Shown here piece after piece: positions 1 to 10,677 of a DNA stretch of 64,000 bases (the first letter of the stretch is position 1; every line of letters starts with the position of its first letter). Origin of the DNA: Polynucleobacter sp. AP-Reno-20A-A9 (GTDB taxonomy: Bacteria; Pseudomonadota; Gammaproteobacteria; Burkholderiales; Burkholderiaceae); contig NZ_JACVPB010000006.1 of NCBI RefSeq assembly GCF_018882085.1, positions 56,802 to 120,801 on the forward strand, in the 5' to 3' direction. A program made the translations under genes and the position numbers. The notes beneath the pieces were generated by a model. That model saw only the letters and a list, made by a program, of their open reading frames with translations. It was not told the DNA's origin and did no database searches.

Positions 1-2
1 AA

Positions 3-410
3 AAGTTAATTGCTGATGGCAAGCAACTCATCTTGTGGGACAAAGACTTAAATCAGGCAACATTTCGTCCAGCAGGGCAGGCTTTAGCTTCTACTCCTGC
101 AGCTATTCTGTTTGGCGAAACTTCCCTTGAGCAGCACTTTGACTTAGTTGAAGGTGAAGAGCGTTTGGGAATGAAGTGGGTGGCCTTGACCCCTAAAAAG
201 GATCCCAGTGCCAAGAATAAAAATGATCTGCCTTATACAAAGATCTCCATCGGAATGGCAAATGGCTTGCCTAAGGCGCTTGAATTAACCGATGGGCTGG
301 GTAGCGTTGTTCTGGTCACCCTGGATAAGATTCAACTCAATGTCAATTTGCCCGCCAATCGCTTTACCTTCACGCCGCCAGCCGGGGCGGAAGTCTTGCG
401 CTTAAACTAG
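3..410 (+). CDS. lolA: Outer-membrane lipoprotein carrier protein LolA, C-terminal part
   Basis: The window opens inside this gene; the reading frame is open from base 3 and stops at 410, leaving about 135 residues. The visible part has the DGK..LWDKDLNQ segment and the C-terminal beta-strand pattern ending in FTPPAG typical of LolA. LolA is the periplasmic chaperone that accepts lipoproteins from LolCDE and passes them to LolB at the outer membrane. The signal peptide and N-terminal half lie outside the window. It sits 48 bp upstream of serS on the same strand, an arrangement common in betaproteobacteria. The assignment rests on recognising family sequence, not on a search. Confidence 0.85.
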   Translation, partial: KLIADGKQLILWDKDLNQATFRPAGQALASTPAAILFGETSLEQHFDLVEGEERLGMKWVALTPKKDPSAKNKNDLPYTKISIGMANGLPKALELTDGLGSVVLVTLDKIQLNVNLPANRFTFTPPAGAEVLRLN

Positions 411-443
411 AGCCCATATAAAACTCAAACCTAGAACCCCTAA

Positions 444-1769
<1,326 letters not shown>

Positions 1770-1814
1770 GCAAAAACCACAAAACCACCCCAAAGCTATA
1801 ATTAGCCTTGGTTC

Positions 1815-1904
<90 letters not shown>

Positions 1905-1945
1905 TTCAAACTCTGTATTCATTTGCACAGAGAAAATATCAAAAG

Positions 1946-1974
1946 AGCCCCGCATGACGTGGGGCTTTTTATTT
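1946..1974 (+). terminator. Rho-independent terminator after tRNA-Ser
   Basis: AGCCCC and GGGGCT form a 6-bp GC-rich stem around a nine-base loop, followed directly by a T run. It closes the serS/tRNA-Ser unit before recQ. Confidence 0.85.
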
Positions 1975-2025
1975 ATACGTAGTTTGCAATACGAAAATAT
2001 TTAATAAGATAAGGGAGTGTGACTG

Positions 2026-3864
2026 TTGCAATCGAGCCACCAAGTGCTTCATGATGTATTTGGTTTTGATCAGTTCCGTGGTGCTCAAGAGTCTATTGTT
2101 AGACATGTAGTGGCAGGCGGCGATGCTTTAGTTTTAATGCCTACTGGAGCCGGTAAGTCCCTGTGCTATCAAATCCCCTCGCTTGTTCGCCGTGGTGTAG
2201 GGGTGGTGGTGTCACCTTTAATTGCACTGATGCAAGATCAAGTAGATGCCTTAACCCAGTTGGGTGTTAAAGCTTCATTTTTAAACTCTAGTTTGGATGC
2301 GGCCACATCTCAAAAAGTGACCAGTCAGTTGCTGGCTGGAGATCTTGACTTAATCTATGTGGCGCCCGAACGCCTGATGAATCCTGGTTTTCTATCAATA
2401 CTCGATAGACTCAATGCGGGTCCCGGAATTGCCTTGTTCGCGATTGATGAGGCGCACTGCGTTTCTCAATGGGGTCATGATTTCCGTCCAGAATATCGCC
2501 AGTTAACTGTTTTGCACGAGCGCTTTCCAAAGGTGCCTCGTATCGCCCTAACAGCTACTGCGGATGCGCCAACCCGAGCAGAGATTGTGGAGCGTCTTTC
2601 ACTGGAAGCTGCTGAGCAGTTTGTCTCTAGTTTTGATCGCCCGAATATTAAGTATCGAGTTCTGCAAAAGCAGAGCGCGAAACAGCAGTTGGAGCATTTT
2701 TTAGATGCTGAGCATGCAGATGACTCGGGAATTATTTATTGTCTATCGCGTCGCAGTGTTGAAGAGACTGCACAATGGTTAAAAGATCGCGGGTGGGACG
2801 CAATGCCGTATCACGCAGGATTAAGCGTAGAAACACGCAGCGCCAATCAAAAACGCTTCTTACGTGAAGAGGGCGTCATCATGGTCGCAACAGTAGCATT
2901 TGGTATGGGCATTGATAAGCCTAACGTCCGCTTTGTAGCCCATCTGGATCTACCTAAAAGTATGGAAGGTTATTACCAGGAAACTGGACGGGCAGGGCGT
3001 GACGGCTTACCTGCAAATGCGTGGATGGCCTACGGATTTGGGGATGTGGTGAGCTTGCGGCAAATGGTAGATTCTGGTGAAGCTTCTGAAGATCGTAAGC
3101 GGGTAGAGCGCCAAAAACTTAACGCACTTCTAGGCTATTGCGAATCCACAACATGCCGCCATCAAACGATCTTGCGCTACTTTGGAGAAGCACATCCTGG
3201 TAGCTGTGGTAACTGTGATAACTGTCTAGAGCCAGTGGCGACATGGAATGCCACACAAGAAGTCCAAAAAGCATTGTCATGTGTTTATCGGACAGGCCAG
3301 CGTTTTGGTGTGACCCATTTAATTGATGTGCTCCTTGGTAAAGTAACTCCCAGAGTTAAACAGTACTTTCATGAGCAGGTCAGCACTTTCGGGATAGGCG
3401 TAGAGCTTAATCAGGCTCAATGGAATAGTATTTATCGTCAATTAGTAGCAGGTGGCTATTTAGATGCAGATATTGCTCTGCACGGCGGCTTAAAGTTGGT
3501 GGATGACGTCGCGTTACCAGTGCTACGTGGCGAGCAAGAGGTCTGGTTACGCAAAGAAACAGGCTACTCGAAGACCAAGGCTACGAAGTTTGGAGCAAAG
3601 AAGGGCTCCACACACCCCTTTAGTAATATTGCGGATGAAAACCTGTGGGAGGCGCTCAAGGCAAAGCGCACTGAGTTAGCACGTGAACAAGGGGTGCCAC
3701 CCTATGTGATTTTTCATGACAGCACTTTGCAGGAGATGGTTAAATCGATGCCAACTACCTTAGATCACTTTAGTCGCATCGGAGGGGTAGGGCAGGCCAA
3801 GTTAGAGCGATATGGCGAACACTTTCTGGAAGTGATTCAGGAAAACCTAGGGCGCCCAGATTAA
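2026..3864 (+). CDS. recQ: ATP-dependent DNA helicase RecQ
   Basis: Superfamily 2 3'-5' helicase of 612 residues, the usual RecQ size, acting in RecFOR-type gap repair and fork processing. Walker A TGAGKS lies at residues 40-45 and the DEAH box at about 142-145. The second helicase domain carries the arginine-finger region [10 protein letters not shown]. The RQC zinc site has four Cys between about residues 366 and 395 (CESTTC...CGNCDNC), and a C-terminal HRDC domain covers roughly 525-605 ([13 protein letters not shown]). The start is TTG 2026, chosen because AAGGGAG stands 9 bases upstream and the protein then begins at the expected place. It appears monocistronic. Confidence 0.96.
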   Translation: MQSSHQVLHDVFGFDQFRGAQESIVRHVVAGGDALVLMPTGAGKSLCYQIPSLVRRGVGVVVSPLIALMQDQVDALTQLGVKASFLNSSLDAATSQKVTSQLLAGDLDLIYVAPERLMNPGFLSILDRLNAGPGIALFAIDEAHCVSQWGHDFRPEYRQLTVLHERFPKVPRIALTATADAPTRAEIVERLSLEAAEQFVSSFDRPNIKYRVLQKQSAKQQLEHFLDAEHADDSGIIYCLSRRSVEETAQWLKDRGWDAMPYHAGLSVETRSANQKRFLREEGVIMVATVAFGMGIDKPNVRFVAHLDLPKSMEGYYQETGRAGRDGLPANAWMAYGFGDVVSLRQMVDSGEASEDRKRVERQKLNALLGYCESTTCRHQTILRYFGEAHPGSCGNCDNCLEPVATWNATQEVQKALSCVYRTGQRFGVTHLIDVLLGKVTPRVKQYFHEQVSTFGIGVELNQAQWNSIYRQLVAGGYLDADIALHGGLKLVDDVALPVLRGEQEVWLRKETGYSKTKATKFGAKKGSTHPFSNIADENLWEALKAKRTELAREQGVPPYVIFHDSTLQEMVKSMPTTLDHFSRIGGVGQAKLERYGEHFLEVIQENLGRPD

Positions 3865-4006
3865 ACCGCTATCAGAAGGTGCTGATTAACTCAGTCAATA
3901 GGAGACCTCACAAAAGGCGATGTGGCAAGAGCTTTCACTATTGGTGTGACACCCTAGTTCTGCTGGCTAACTATTTGTTAAGACTTGGTGCTAAATTAGT
4001 CTAAAC

Positions 4007-5191
4007 ATGTTCAAAACCATTCTTGCTCTTCCTCGCACTGTTTGGCTAATAGGATTTATTAGCCTTGTTAACGATTCTGCCAGCGAGATGCTATATCCCT
4101 TAATGCCTTTGTATCTAGCATCAGTTTTGATGGCGGGACCAAAAGCGCTGGGCATTATTGAGGGTATTGCTGAAGCCACTTCTAGTATTTTTAAGTTGGT
4201 TTCAGGCGTGATCGTTGATCGCACTAAAAGAGCTAAACCTTGGATTGTGTTGGGATACACACTGGCAGGTATAGGCAGGCCCTTGATTGTGCTTGCTAAT
4301 TCCTGGTTATGGGTTTTGGCAATCCGCTTTACTGATCGCATGGGTAAGGGGCTTCGAAGCTCCCCTCGTGATGCCTTATTAGCAGAAAGCGTTAATGAGA
4401 ATCAGCGAGGCATTACTTTTGGTTTGCATCGATCAATGGATAATGCAGGCGCAGTAATCGGACCCTTATTGGCCGCGATGTTTCTGTCAATGGGTGTGCC
4501 GTTGAAAGATATTTTTCTTTGGGCAATAGTGCCAGCAGTTATTACCATTACGCTTGCTTTATGTATTAAAGAACCACAAAAGGAAGCTGTTTCAGAAGGA
4601 AGTCGATTTAGTTGGTCGCTGGAGGGTATGCCAGATCAATTCAAAAGATATCTGGTGGTAGCAGGCATTTTTGCTTTGGGTAATTCATCCGACATGTTCT
4701 TATTGCTGAGAGCCAGGGATGCGGGAGTTCCTCAAGAGCAAATTCCATTGCTCTGGGCAGCCATCTCATTGATTACTACTTTGTTTGGCACCCCTTTATC
4801 GGCACTATCGGATACCTTTGGTCGAAAGCGATTTATTTTGATTGCTTGGATTGCTTTTGCATTTTTCTATATCGCCATGGGCTTACCCGATATTTCCATT
4901 TATCAAATATTTGCTCTCTTTGGAGTTTATGGGCTTTTTAAAGCAGCAACAGAAGGGGTTGAGAAAGCCTTAGTGGCCGATTTAGCACCTAAAGGATTGG
5001 CGGGAACAGCATTTGGCTGGTTTAATTTAATCACAGGGCTCATGCTATTTCCAGCCTCATTTATTTTTGGCTGGGTATACGAATCGATTGCCCCTTTGTA
5101 TGCATTCTTATTCTCCGGCAGCTGTGCTTTGGTGGCATTTGTATTGATGGCTACTTGGGTATACAGAAACAACGATCTGCAGGCTGGATAG
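4007..5191 (+). CDS. Major facilitator superfamily transporter
   Basis: An inner-membrane protein of 394 residues with about 11-12 hydrophobic segments. The loop motif after segment 2 (SGVIVDRTKRAKP) and its second-half counterpart (SALSDTFGRKRF) are the MFS signature loops. The motif RFTDRMGKGLRSSPRDALLA in the first half is characteristic of a widespread, poorly characterised MFS subgroup. The substrate cannot be read from the sequence. It stands alone: recQ is 142 bp upstream, with no recognisable signal in that gap, and the Pho-controlled pstS lies 168 bp downstream. A phosphate-related role would be guilt by association only. Confidence 0.85.
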   Translation: MFKTILALPRTVWLIGFISLVNDSASEMLYPLMPLYLASVLMAGPKALGIIEGIAEATSSIFKLVSGVIVDRTKRAKPWIVLGYTLAGIGRPLIVLANSWLWVLAIRFTDRMGKGLRSSPRDALLAESVNENQRGITFGLHRSMDNAGAVIGPLLAAMFLSMGVPLKDIFLWAIVPAVITITLALCIKEPQKEAVSEGSRFSWSLEGMPDQFKRYLVVAGIFALGNSSDMFLLLRARDAGVPQEQIPLLWAAISLITTLFGTPLSALSDTFGRKRFILIAWIAFAFFYIAMGLPDISIYQIFALFGVYGLFKAATEGVEKALVADLAPKGLAGTAFGWFNLITGLMLFPASFIFGWVYESIAPLYAFLFSGSCALVAFVLMATWVYRNNDLQAG

Positions 5192-5269
5192 TAATCTCAA
5201 GAATAGCGTACACAGAAATGGCGACTTTATTAAAAATGGCCCTATAAACGCAAAAAATGCTGTTTTAGG

Positions 5270-5314
5270 GGGTCATAGGGCTGTCATAAAGCTGTCACAT
5301 TCCAGCCGTATCGT
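5270..5314 (+). promoter_or_regulatory. Pho box array and promoter of pstS
   Basis: CTGTCATAAAGCTGTCAC (5281-5298) matches the enterobacterial PhoB consensus almost base for base: two CTGTCA half-sites 11 bp apart. A third degenerate unit, GGGTCATAGGG, precedes it in the same 11-bp phase (5270-5280). A possible -10 hexamer TATCGT (5309-5314) starts 10 bp after the box, as expected when PhoB replaces the -35 element. Confidence 0.92.
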
Positions 5315-5359
5315 TCTTATATCGCGCTGTTGCGCATATTCAATCTAAGGACCGGTTAA

Positions 5360-6382
5360 ATGAAATCTTTCTTGAAAAAAGCCCTTGTTATTGGTGCTAT
5401 TTCACTTGCTCCAGCAGCATTTGCGGTAGACATGACCGGTGCTGGCGCAACCTTCCCGTACCCAATTTATGCCAAATGGGCTGAAGCCTTTAAAGCTAAG
5501 ACCGGCTCCAATTTAAATTACCAATCCATTGGTTCATCTGGTGGCATCAAGCAGATCAAAGCCAAAACTGTCGATTTCGGTGCAACCGACAATCCAGTGA
5601 AGTTTGATGATTTAGAAAAAGATGGTTTGGTACAGTTCCCAGCCATTATTGGTGGCGTAGTTCCAGTGATTAACGTGGATGGTGTGAAGCCAGGCGAGAT
5701 CAAGTTAGATGGCCCAACACTGGCTGATATTTTCCAAGGCGTTATTTCGGATTGGGGTGATAAGCGTATCGCCATCATGAACCCAGGCGTGAAGATTCCT
5801 AGCGGCCCAATTACTGTGGTTGTGCGTGCCGATGGTTCTGGTACAACAGCGATCTTTACTGATTATTTGGCTAAAACCAGCTCATTGTTTAAAGACAGTG
5901 TTGGCTCTGGCGCTTCTGTGAAGTGGCCTGCAGCCTCTACCGTTGGTGGTAAGGGCAATGAAGGTGTTGCGGCAAACGTTACCCGTGTAAAGAACTCGGT
6001 TGGCTATGTTGAGTACGCCTATGCCAAGAAAAATAAGATGACTTTCATCTCATTGAAGAATAAAGATGGTCAATTCGTAGCTCCAGATGACCTGACTTTT
6101 TCTGCAGCTGCTGCAAGTACGGATTGGGCGGCTATTCCAGGTATGGGTACATTTATTACCAATGCTCCAGGCGCTAAATCATGGCCAATTACTGGCGCAT
6201 CATTTATCTTGATTTACAAGAACCCAGAGAACAAAGCAAACGTTGCTGAAGTACTCAAGTTCTTTGACTTTGCTTTCAAAGATGGCAAGAAGATGGCTGA
6301 AGAATTAGATTACGTACCAATGCCTGACAAAACTACTGACTTCATTCGTAAGAATGTATTTACTAAGATTGTTACTAAGTAA
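5360..6382 (+). CDS. pstS: Phosphate ABC transporter, periplasmic binding protein PstS
   Basis: High-affinity phosphate-binding protein of 340 residues. A Sec signal peptide ends in PAAFA at about residue 22, and the mature protein starts at TGAGATFPYPIY, the PstS phosphate-site segment. Further ligand loops are SIGSSGG and RADGSGTT. It delivers phosphate to PstCAB. The start ATG 5360 has AAGGA upstream. It is first in pstSCAB-phoU-phoB-phoR, behind a strong Pho box, and separated from pstC by a hairpin that probably lets pstS mRNA exceed the rest, as expected for a binding protein. Identification is firm. Confidence 0.98.
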   Translation: MKSFLKKALVIGAISLAPAAFAVDMTGAGATFPYPIYAKWAEAFKAKTGSNLNYQSIGSSGGIKQIKAKTVDFGATDNPVKFDDLEKDGLVQFPAIIGGVVPVINVDGVKPGEIKLDGPTLADIFQGVISDWGDKRIAIMNPGVKIPSGPITVVVRADGSGTTAIFTDYLAKTSSLFKDSVGSGASVKWPAASTVGGKGNEGVAANVTRVKNSVGYVEYAYAKKNKMTFISLKNKDGQFVAPDDLTFSAAAASTDWAAIPGMGTFITNAPGAKSWPITGASFILIYKNPENKANVAEVLKFFDFAFKDGKKMAEELDYVPMPDKTTDFIRKNVFTKIVTK

Positions 6383-6414
6383 GTTTTGCCAATCTACTTA
6401 GCTATACCAAAATC

Positions 6415-6442
6415 AAACAGCTCCACTAAGGTGGGGCTGTTT
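6415..6442 (+). terminator. Intra-operon hairpin between pstS and pstC
   Basis: AAACAGCTCCAC pairs with GTGGGGCTGTTT (12 bp, one G:U) around loop TAAG. The following sequence is only partly T-rich (TGGCTGTTTAAA), so it may be a leaky terminator or an mRNA 3'-end stabiliser that sets the pstS:pstCAB ratio. Confidence 0.7.
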
Positions 6443-6465
6443 GGCTGTTTAAATATGTACAAACA

Positions 6466-7455
6466 ATGATCGATAACGCCCAGTCCCATTCTGCCCCGAC
6501 GCCCCAGGCGCTTAGAATCGCTAAGATTCAACGTGTGCAGGATTTCTTATTTCATGGCATTACCCAGTTTTTTGCCTGCAGCGTCTTAATTGCATTGCTG
6601 GGCATTATTATTTCCCTGGTGATCAATGCATGGCCAGCGCTGCATACTTTTGGTTTAGGTTTTTTCTTTACTCAAGAGTGGGATATTGTGAATGGTGAAT
6701 TTGGTGGCTTGATTGCCATCTATGGCACCTTAGTGACATCTATTATCGCCTTGTTAATTGCTGTACCTCTAAGCTTTGGTATTGCTGTTTTCTTAACTGA
6801 GCTATGCCCAGGTCCGTTGCGTAGACCTCTAGGTACTGCGGTGGAGTTATTGGCTGCCGTACCCTCGATTATTTATGGCATGTTCGGCTTATTCATCTTT
6901 GCACCGCTATTTGCTGAATATGTCGAGCCGGCTCTAGCGGCAACCTTAGGAAAAATTCCTGGCTTGGGAATCTTATTCTCTGGTGCATTCAATGGCATTG
7001 GCGTTCTCTGTGCCGGCTTAATTTTGGCTATGATGATTCTGCCATTTATTGCCTCAGTGATGCGTGATGTATTTGAAATCGTTCCTCCTGTATTAAAGGA
7101 ATCAGCCTACGGTATCGGCTGTACAACTTGGGAAGTCGTGAAGAACGTAGTGCTTCCCTATACTAAGGCTGGTGTTATCGGTGGAGTGATGCTCGGGTTG
7201 GGTAGGGCCCTCGGTGAAACTATGGCGGTGACCTTTGTGATTGGTAATGCACAGCGCTTATCCCCATCCTTATTTGCGCCAGGAACATCGATTGCTTCTA
7301 CGCTAGCTAATGAATTCGGCGAGGCTGAAGCAGGCAATCATCTCTCCTCCTTATTTGCTCTCGCTCTCGCACTATTTATTATTACCTTCATTGTTTTGGC
7401 ATGCGCTAAGTGGATGCTGAACAATATGGAGAAGAAACAGGGCTTGAAATCATGA
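6466..7455 (+). CDS. pstC: Phosphate ABC transporter permease PstC
   Basis: One of two inner-membrane permeases of the Pst phosphate importer, 329 residues with six predicted helices. The cytoplasmic EAA loop that contacts PstB is visible as [21 protein letters not shown], and [16 protein letters not shown] is a PstC hallmark. The start ATG 6466 lies just past the pstS/pstC hairpin. Its stop codon overlaps the pstA start (ATGA), so the two permeases are translationally coupled and probably made one to one. Confidence 0.97.
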   Translation: MIDNAQSHSAPTPQALRIAKIQRVQDFLFHGITQFFACSVLIALLGIIISLVINAWPALHTFGLGFFFTQEWDIVNGEFGGLIAIYGTLVTSIIALLIAVPLSFGIAVFLTELCPGPLRRPLGTAVELLAAVPSIIYGMFGLFIFAPLFAEYVEPALAATLGKIPGLGILFSGAFNGIGVLCAGLILAMMILPFIASVMRDVFEIVPPVLKESAYGIGCTTWEVVKNVVLPYTKAGVIGGVMLGLGRALGETMAVTFVIGNAQRLSPSLFAPGTSIASTLANEFGEAEAGNHLSSLFALALALFIITFIVLACAKWMLNNMEKKQGLKS

Positions 7456-8318
7456 ACAAGGCCACGAATATCAATCCAGAAGTATTTGCTCGTCGTAAAC
7501 GCGCAAATAAGATTGGCTTAACCTTATCCATGGGCGCCATGGGTTTAGGGATGATTTTTTTAATGTGGATTCTGAGCGTCCTGGTAATAAAGGGCTTTTC
7601 CTCAATCAATTTAGATCTCTTTACCCATAGCACTCCAGCGCCTGGATCAGATGGTGGCGGCCTTGCTAATGCGATTGTTGGCAGCTTGATGTTGATCGGT
7701 TGCTGCACCTTGATTAGCACACCAGTTGGAGTCCTTGCTGGTCTCTATCTGTCTGAGTATGGTGATCGCAGTAAGGTGGCTGCGGTAACCCGTTTCGTCA
7801 CTGACATCATGCTGTCTGCGCCATCGATTGTGATTGGCTTGTTTGTTTATGCTTTCGTAGTAGCTCAAGTTCGTCACTTTTCTGGTTGGGCAGGAACTAT
7901 TGCCTTAGCGTTGATTGCAGTGCCAGTGGTGGTGAGAACTACTGAAAATATGCTGCGATTGGTTCCGGGAAGTTTGCGCGAAGCAGCTTATGCACTCGGC
8001 ACTCCAAAATGGAAGGTGGCTTTTATGATCACATTACGTGCCGCTCAGAGTGGTGTGATGACTGGTATCTTGCTGGCACTTGCTCGTGTCAGTGGTGAAA
8101 CAGCGCCTTTGCTGTTTACTGCATTAAACAATCAATTCTTTTCAACGAATATGAATGCGCCAATGGCGAATTTGCCGGTGGTTATATTTCAGTTCGCTAT
8201 GAGCCCATATGACAATTGGGTTGATCTTGCATGGGGTGGTGCTTTGTTGATTACCTTTGCAGTGCTTGGACTAAATATCCTTGCTCGAGTGGTATTCCGA
8301 GAAAAGGTGCAGGGATGA
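7452..8318 (+). CDS. pstA: Phosphate ABC transporter permease PstA
   Basis: Second Pst permease, 288 residues from ATG 7452. The open frame extends further upstream to 7410, but the ATGA overlap with the pstC stop and the normal PstA length favour 7452. It has six hydrophobic segments and the EAA loop [18 protein letters not shown]. The motif [16 protein letters not shown] in the family is seen here as [16 protein letters not shown]. It ends in another ATGA overlap with pstB, so pstC-pstA-pstB form one coupled block. Confidence 0.96.
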   Translation: MNKATNINPEVFARRKRANKIGLTLSMGAMGLGMIFLMWILSVLVIKGFSSINLDLFTHSTPAPGSDGGGLANAIVGSLMLIGCCTLISTPVGVLAGLYLSEYGDRSKVAAVTRFVTDIMLSAPSIVIGLFVYAFVVAQVRHFSGWAGTIALALIAVPVVVRTTENMLRLVPGSLREAAYALGTPKWKVAFMITLRAAQSGVMTGILLALARVSGETAPLLFTALNNQFFSTNMNAPMANLPVVIFQFAMSPYDNWVDLAWGGALLITFAVLGLNILARVVFREKVQG

Positions 8319-9163
8319 TGAGTAATATGAAAACAATGTTTGACTTGAATCAGGTTGATAGTCAAGGGGGTAGAGTGGATACATTAAATCAAGAACCGCA
8401 AAATGCGGCAGTGAACGCTATCGAAGTGCGTAATCTGAATTTTTACTATGGCGCGTTTCAGGGCCTGAAAAAGATTAATTTGGATATCGAGCAGGGCAAG
8501 GTAACTGCTTTTATCGGTCCATCAGGCTGTGGAAAATCGACACTTCTGCGAACGCTCAATCGGATGTATGACCTCTATCCAGGTCAGCGCGCCGAAGGTG
8601 AAATTAACTTCTATGGCCAGAATATTTTGGAGCCTGGACAGGACCTCAACTTACTGCGCTCCCGAATTGGTATGGTTTTTCAGAAGCCAACCCCATTCCC
8701 AATGTCCATTTATGAAAACATTGCCTTTGGTGTACGTCTCTATGAAAAGCTTTCTCGTTCTGAGATGGATGAGCGCGTAGAGTGGGCATTGAATAAGGCG
8801 GCTTTGTGGAATGAAGTAAAAGACAAGCTAAACCAGAGTGGACTATCCCTTTCTGGTGGTCAGCAACAGCGTTTATGTATCGCACGTGGCGTGGCAGTGA
8901 AGCCTTCGGTCATTTTGCTGGATGAGCCAACATCGGCTCTAGACCCTATCTCAACCGGTAAAGTGGAAGAGTTGATCCATGAGCTGAAGAATGACTACAC
9001 CATTGCCATTGTGACCCATAATATGCAGCAAGCAGCCCGTGTATCAGACTACACAGCCTACATGTATTTAGGCAGCCTGATTGAGTACGGCAAAACGGAC
9101 GAAATATTTATTAAGCCTAAGCGTAAAGAGACCGAAGACTACATTACCGGCCGCTTCGGTTAA
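8315..9163 (+). CDS. pstB: Phosphate ABC transporter ATP-binding protein PstB
   Basis: ATPase of the Pst importer, 282 residues from ATG 8315, which overlaps the pstA stop; ATG 8318 is an equally possible start one codon on. Walker [10 protein letters not shown], signature [14 protein letters not shown], Walker [14 protein letters not shown] and the switch His in [11 protein letters not shown] are all present. About 45 N-terminal residues precede the core, longer than in E. coli PstB, and look like a flexible leader. With PhoU it also signals phosphate status to PhoR. Confidence 0.97.
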   Translation: MMSNMKTMFDLNQVDSQGGRVDTLNQEPQNAAVNAIEVRNLNFYYGAFQGLKKINLDIEQGKVTAFIGPSGCGKSTLLRTLNRMYDLYPGQRAEGEINFYGQNILEPGQDLNLLRSRIGMVFQKPTPFPMSIYENIAFGVRLYEKLSRSEMDERVEWALNKAALWNEVKDKLNQSGLSLSGGQQQRLCIARGVAVKPSVILLDEPTSALDPISTGKVEELIHELKNDYTIAIVTHNMQQAARVSDYTAYMYLGSLIEYGKTDEIFIKPKRKETEDYITGRFG

Positions 9164-9175
9164 TTGGAGACATAC

Positions 9176-9883
9176 ATGCCAGATAAACACCTATCATCAC
9201 AATTTGACGCTGATCTCAATTCTCTTTCAAGCCGCTTGCTTGAAATGGGTGGCTTAGTTGAATCACAAATTGCAACTGCCATGCGTGCTTTTACGCAAAT
9301 GGATCTCGATACCTGCAATGTGGTGATCGAGAATGAAAAATTAGTTAACGACCTGGAGATTCAGATCGACTTAGCTTGTACTGAGCTGATTGCGCGCAGA
9401 CAGCCTACTGCTCGAGACTTGCGTTTGGTAATGGCAGTTTCTAAAGCCATCACTAATCTAGAGCGTGCCGGTGATGAGGCTGAGCGGGTTGCTAAACGTA
9501 CTAAGCGTTTAATTGAATCCGGCTTGCCGCACAATATTAATGTTGCGGAGATTCGTTTATCAGGCCAAATGGCAATTTCTTTATTGCGCCGTAGTCTCGA
9601 TGCTTTTGCTCGCTTGGACACTATTGCAGCAGCTGAAGTAGTACAGGAAGACCGTCAGATCGACGAGGAGTTCAGAGGCTTTGTTCGCAAGCTCATTACC
9701 TATATGTCTGAAGATCCACATATGATTAGCACTGGCTTGGATATGCTAACCATTGCGAAGGCAATTGAGCGTATTGGTGACCATGCCAAAAATATTGCAG
9801 AGTTCGTCATCTACATTGCTAAGGGATCTGATGTTCGTCATATCCCGCATGAAGATTTAGTTCGCGAAGCTAATAGACAATAA
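9176..9883 (+). CDS. phoU: Phosphate-signalling regulator PhoU
   Basis: All-helical cytoplasmic protein of 235 residues made of two three-helix PhoU repeats. The repeated metal-binding E/DxxxD type motifs are visible (ITNLERAGDEAERVAKR in the first repeat, IERIGDHAKNIAEF in the second). It restrains PhoR kinase activity when phosphate is plentiful, together with PstB. The start is ATG 9176 with GGAGA eight bases upstream; an in-frame TTG at 9164, right after the pstB stop, has no ribosome site. It lies 12 bp after pstB and 15 bp before phoB. Confidence 0.97.
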   Translation: MPDKHLSSQFDADLNSLSSRLLEMGGLVESQIATAMRAFTQMDLDTCNVVIENEKLVNDLEIQIDLACTELIARRQPTARDLRLVMAVSKAITNLERAGDEAERVAKRTKRLIESGLPHNINVAEIRLSGQMAISLLRRSLDAFARLDTIAAAEVVQEDRQIDEEFRGFVRKLITYMSEDPHMISTGLDMLTIAKAIERIGDHAKNIAEFVIYIAKGSDVRHIPHEDLVREANRQ

Positions 9884-9898
9884 TTAAGGCCATCAATC

Positions 9899-10612
9899 AT
9901 GACTCACCGCATACTCATAGTAGAGGATGAGCCATCAATTGCAGAATTGATTGCGATTAACCTGTCACATGCAGGCTATGAAGTTGAAAAGGTAATGCAA
10001 ACTGATTTGGCATTGACGATGATGAAGGATCAGCTGCCTAATCTGATCATTCTGGATTGGATGCTGCCCGGTAAATCGGGCGTTCAGTTTGCAAAAGAGC
10101 TACGCTCTAACGATCGTACTAAGGCATTGCCGATTTTGATGTTGACCGCCAAGAGCGAAGAGTCTGATAAGGTGCTTGGTTTGGATTCAGGGGCGGATGA
10201 TTACGTTACTAAGCCATTCTCGCCAAAAGAATTAGTGGCTAGAGTAAGGGCAATACTGCGCAGGCAGATGCCTATCGAAGATACTGGCCCACTAACGGTT
10301 GGACCATTAAAGTTGGATCCAAGCTCTCATCGTGTGCTGGCTATCTGGCCCAATCTTGAGCCAAAGTCTATTGCATTGGGGCCAACCGAGTTTCGTTTAC
10401 TTCAGTATTTCATGGCCAATCCAGAGCGCGTCCATTCTCGGGGCAGCTTACTAGACAAGGTGTGGGGTAGCGAGGTTTACATTGAAGAAAGAACGGTCGA
10501 TGTTCATATTAAGCGCCTAAGGGCGGCTCTCGCCCCGTTTGATTGCGATCGCTATGTTGAGACTGTCCGCGGCAGCGGCTACCGTATTACCAAGACGCCA
10601 ACCGAAACTTAA
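9899..10612 (+). CDS. phoB: Phosphate regulon response regulator PhoB
   Basis: OmpR/PhoB-type transcription factor of 237 residues. The receiver domain has the acidic pocket ED near residue 10, phospho-acceptor Asp at about 53 (ILDWMLPG), conserved Thr (LMLTAKSEE) and Lys (DYVTKPFSPKEL). The C-terminal winged helix ends in the recognition segment (EERTVDVHIKRLR) and VRGSGYRI. It binds direct 11-bp repeats such as those found before pstS, the alkaline phosphatase, ppx, plcP and arsR in this window. It is followed by phoR after 65 bp. Confidence 0.96.
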   Translation: MTHRILIVEDEPSIAELIAINLSHAGYEVEKVMQTDLALTMMKDQLPNLIILDWMLPGKSGVQFAKELRSNDRTKALPILMLTAKSEESDKVLGLDSGADDYVTKPFSPKELVARVRAILRRQMPIEDTGPLTVGPLKLDPSSHRVLAIWPNLEPKSIALGPTEFRLLQYFMANPERVHSRGSLLDKVWGSEVYIEERTVDVHIKRLRAALAPFDCDRYVETVRGSGYRITKTPTET

Positions 10613-10677
10613 GCCTGTATTTGACGATTTTATTGGGAATCTCCAGGAGTTTTTTGGAGATGCTCTAATATTGCATC

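Noticed and set aside
3865..4006. Gap between recQ and the MFS gene inspected for RNA or regulatory elements
   Set aside because: I see no stable hairpin, consensus promoter or small frame.
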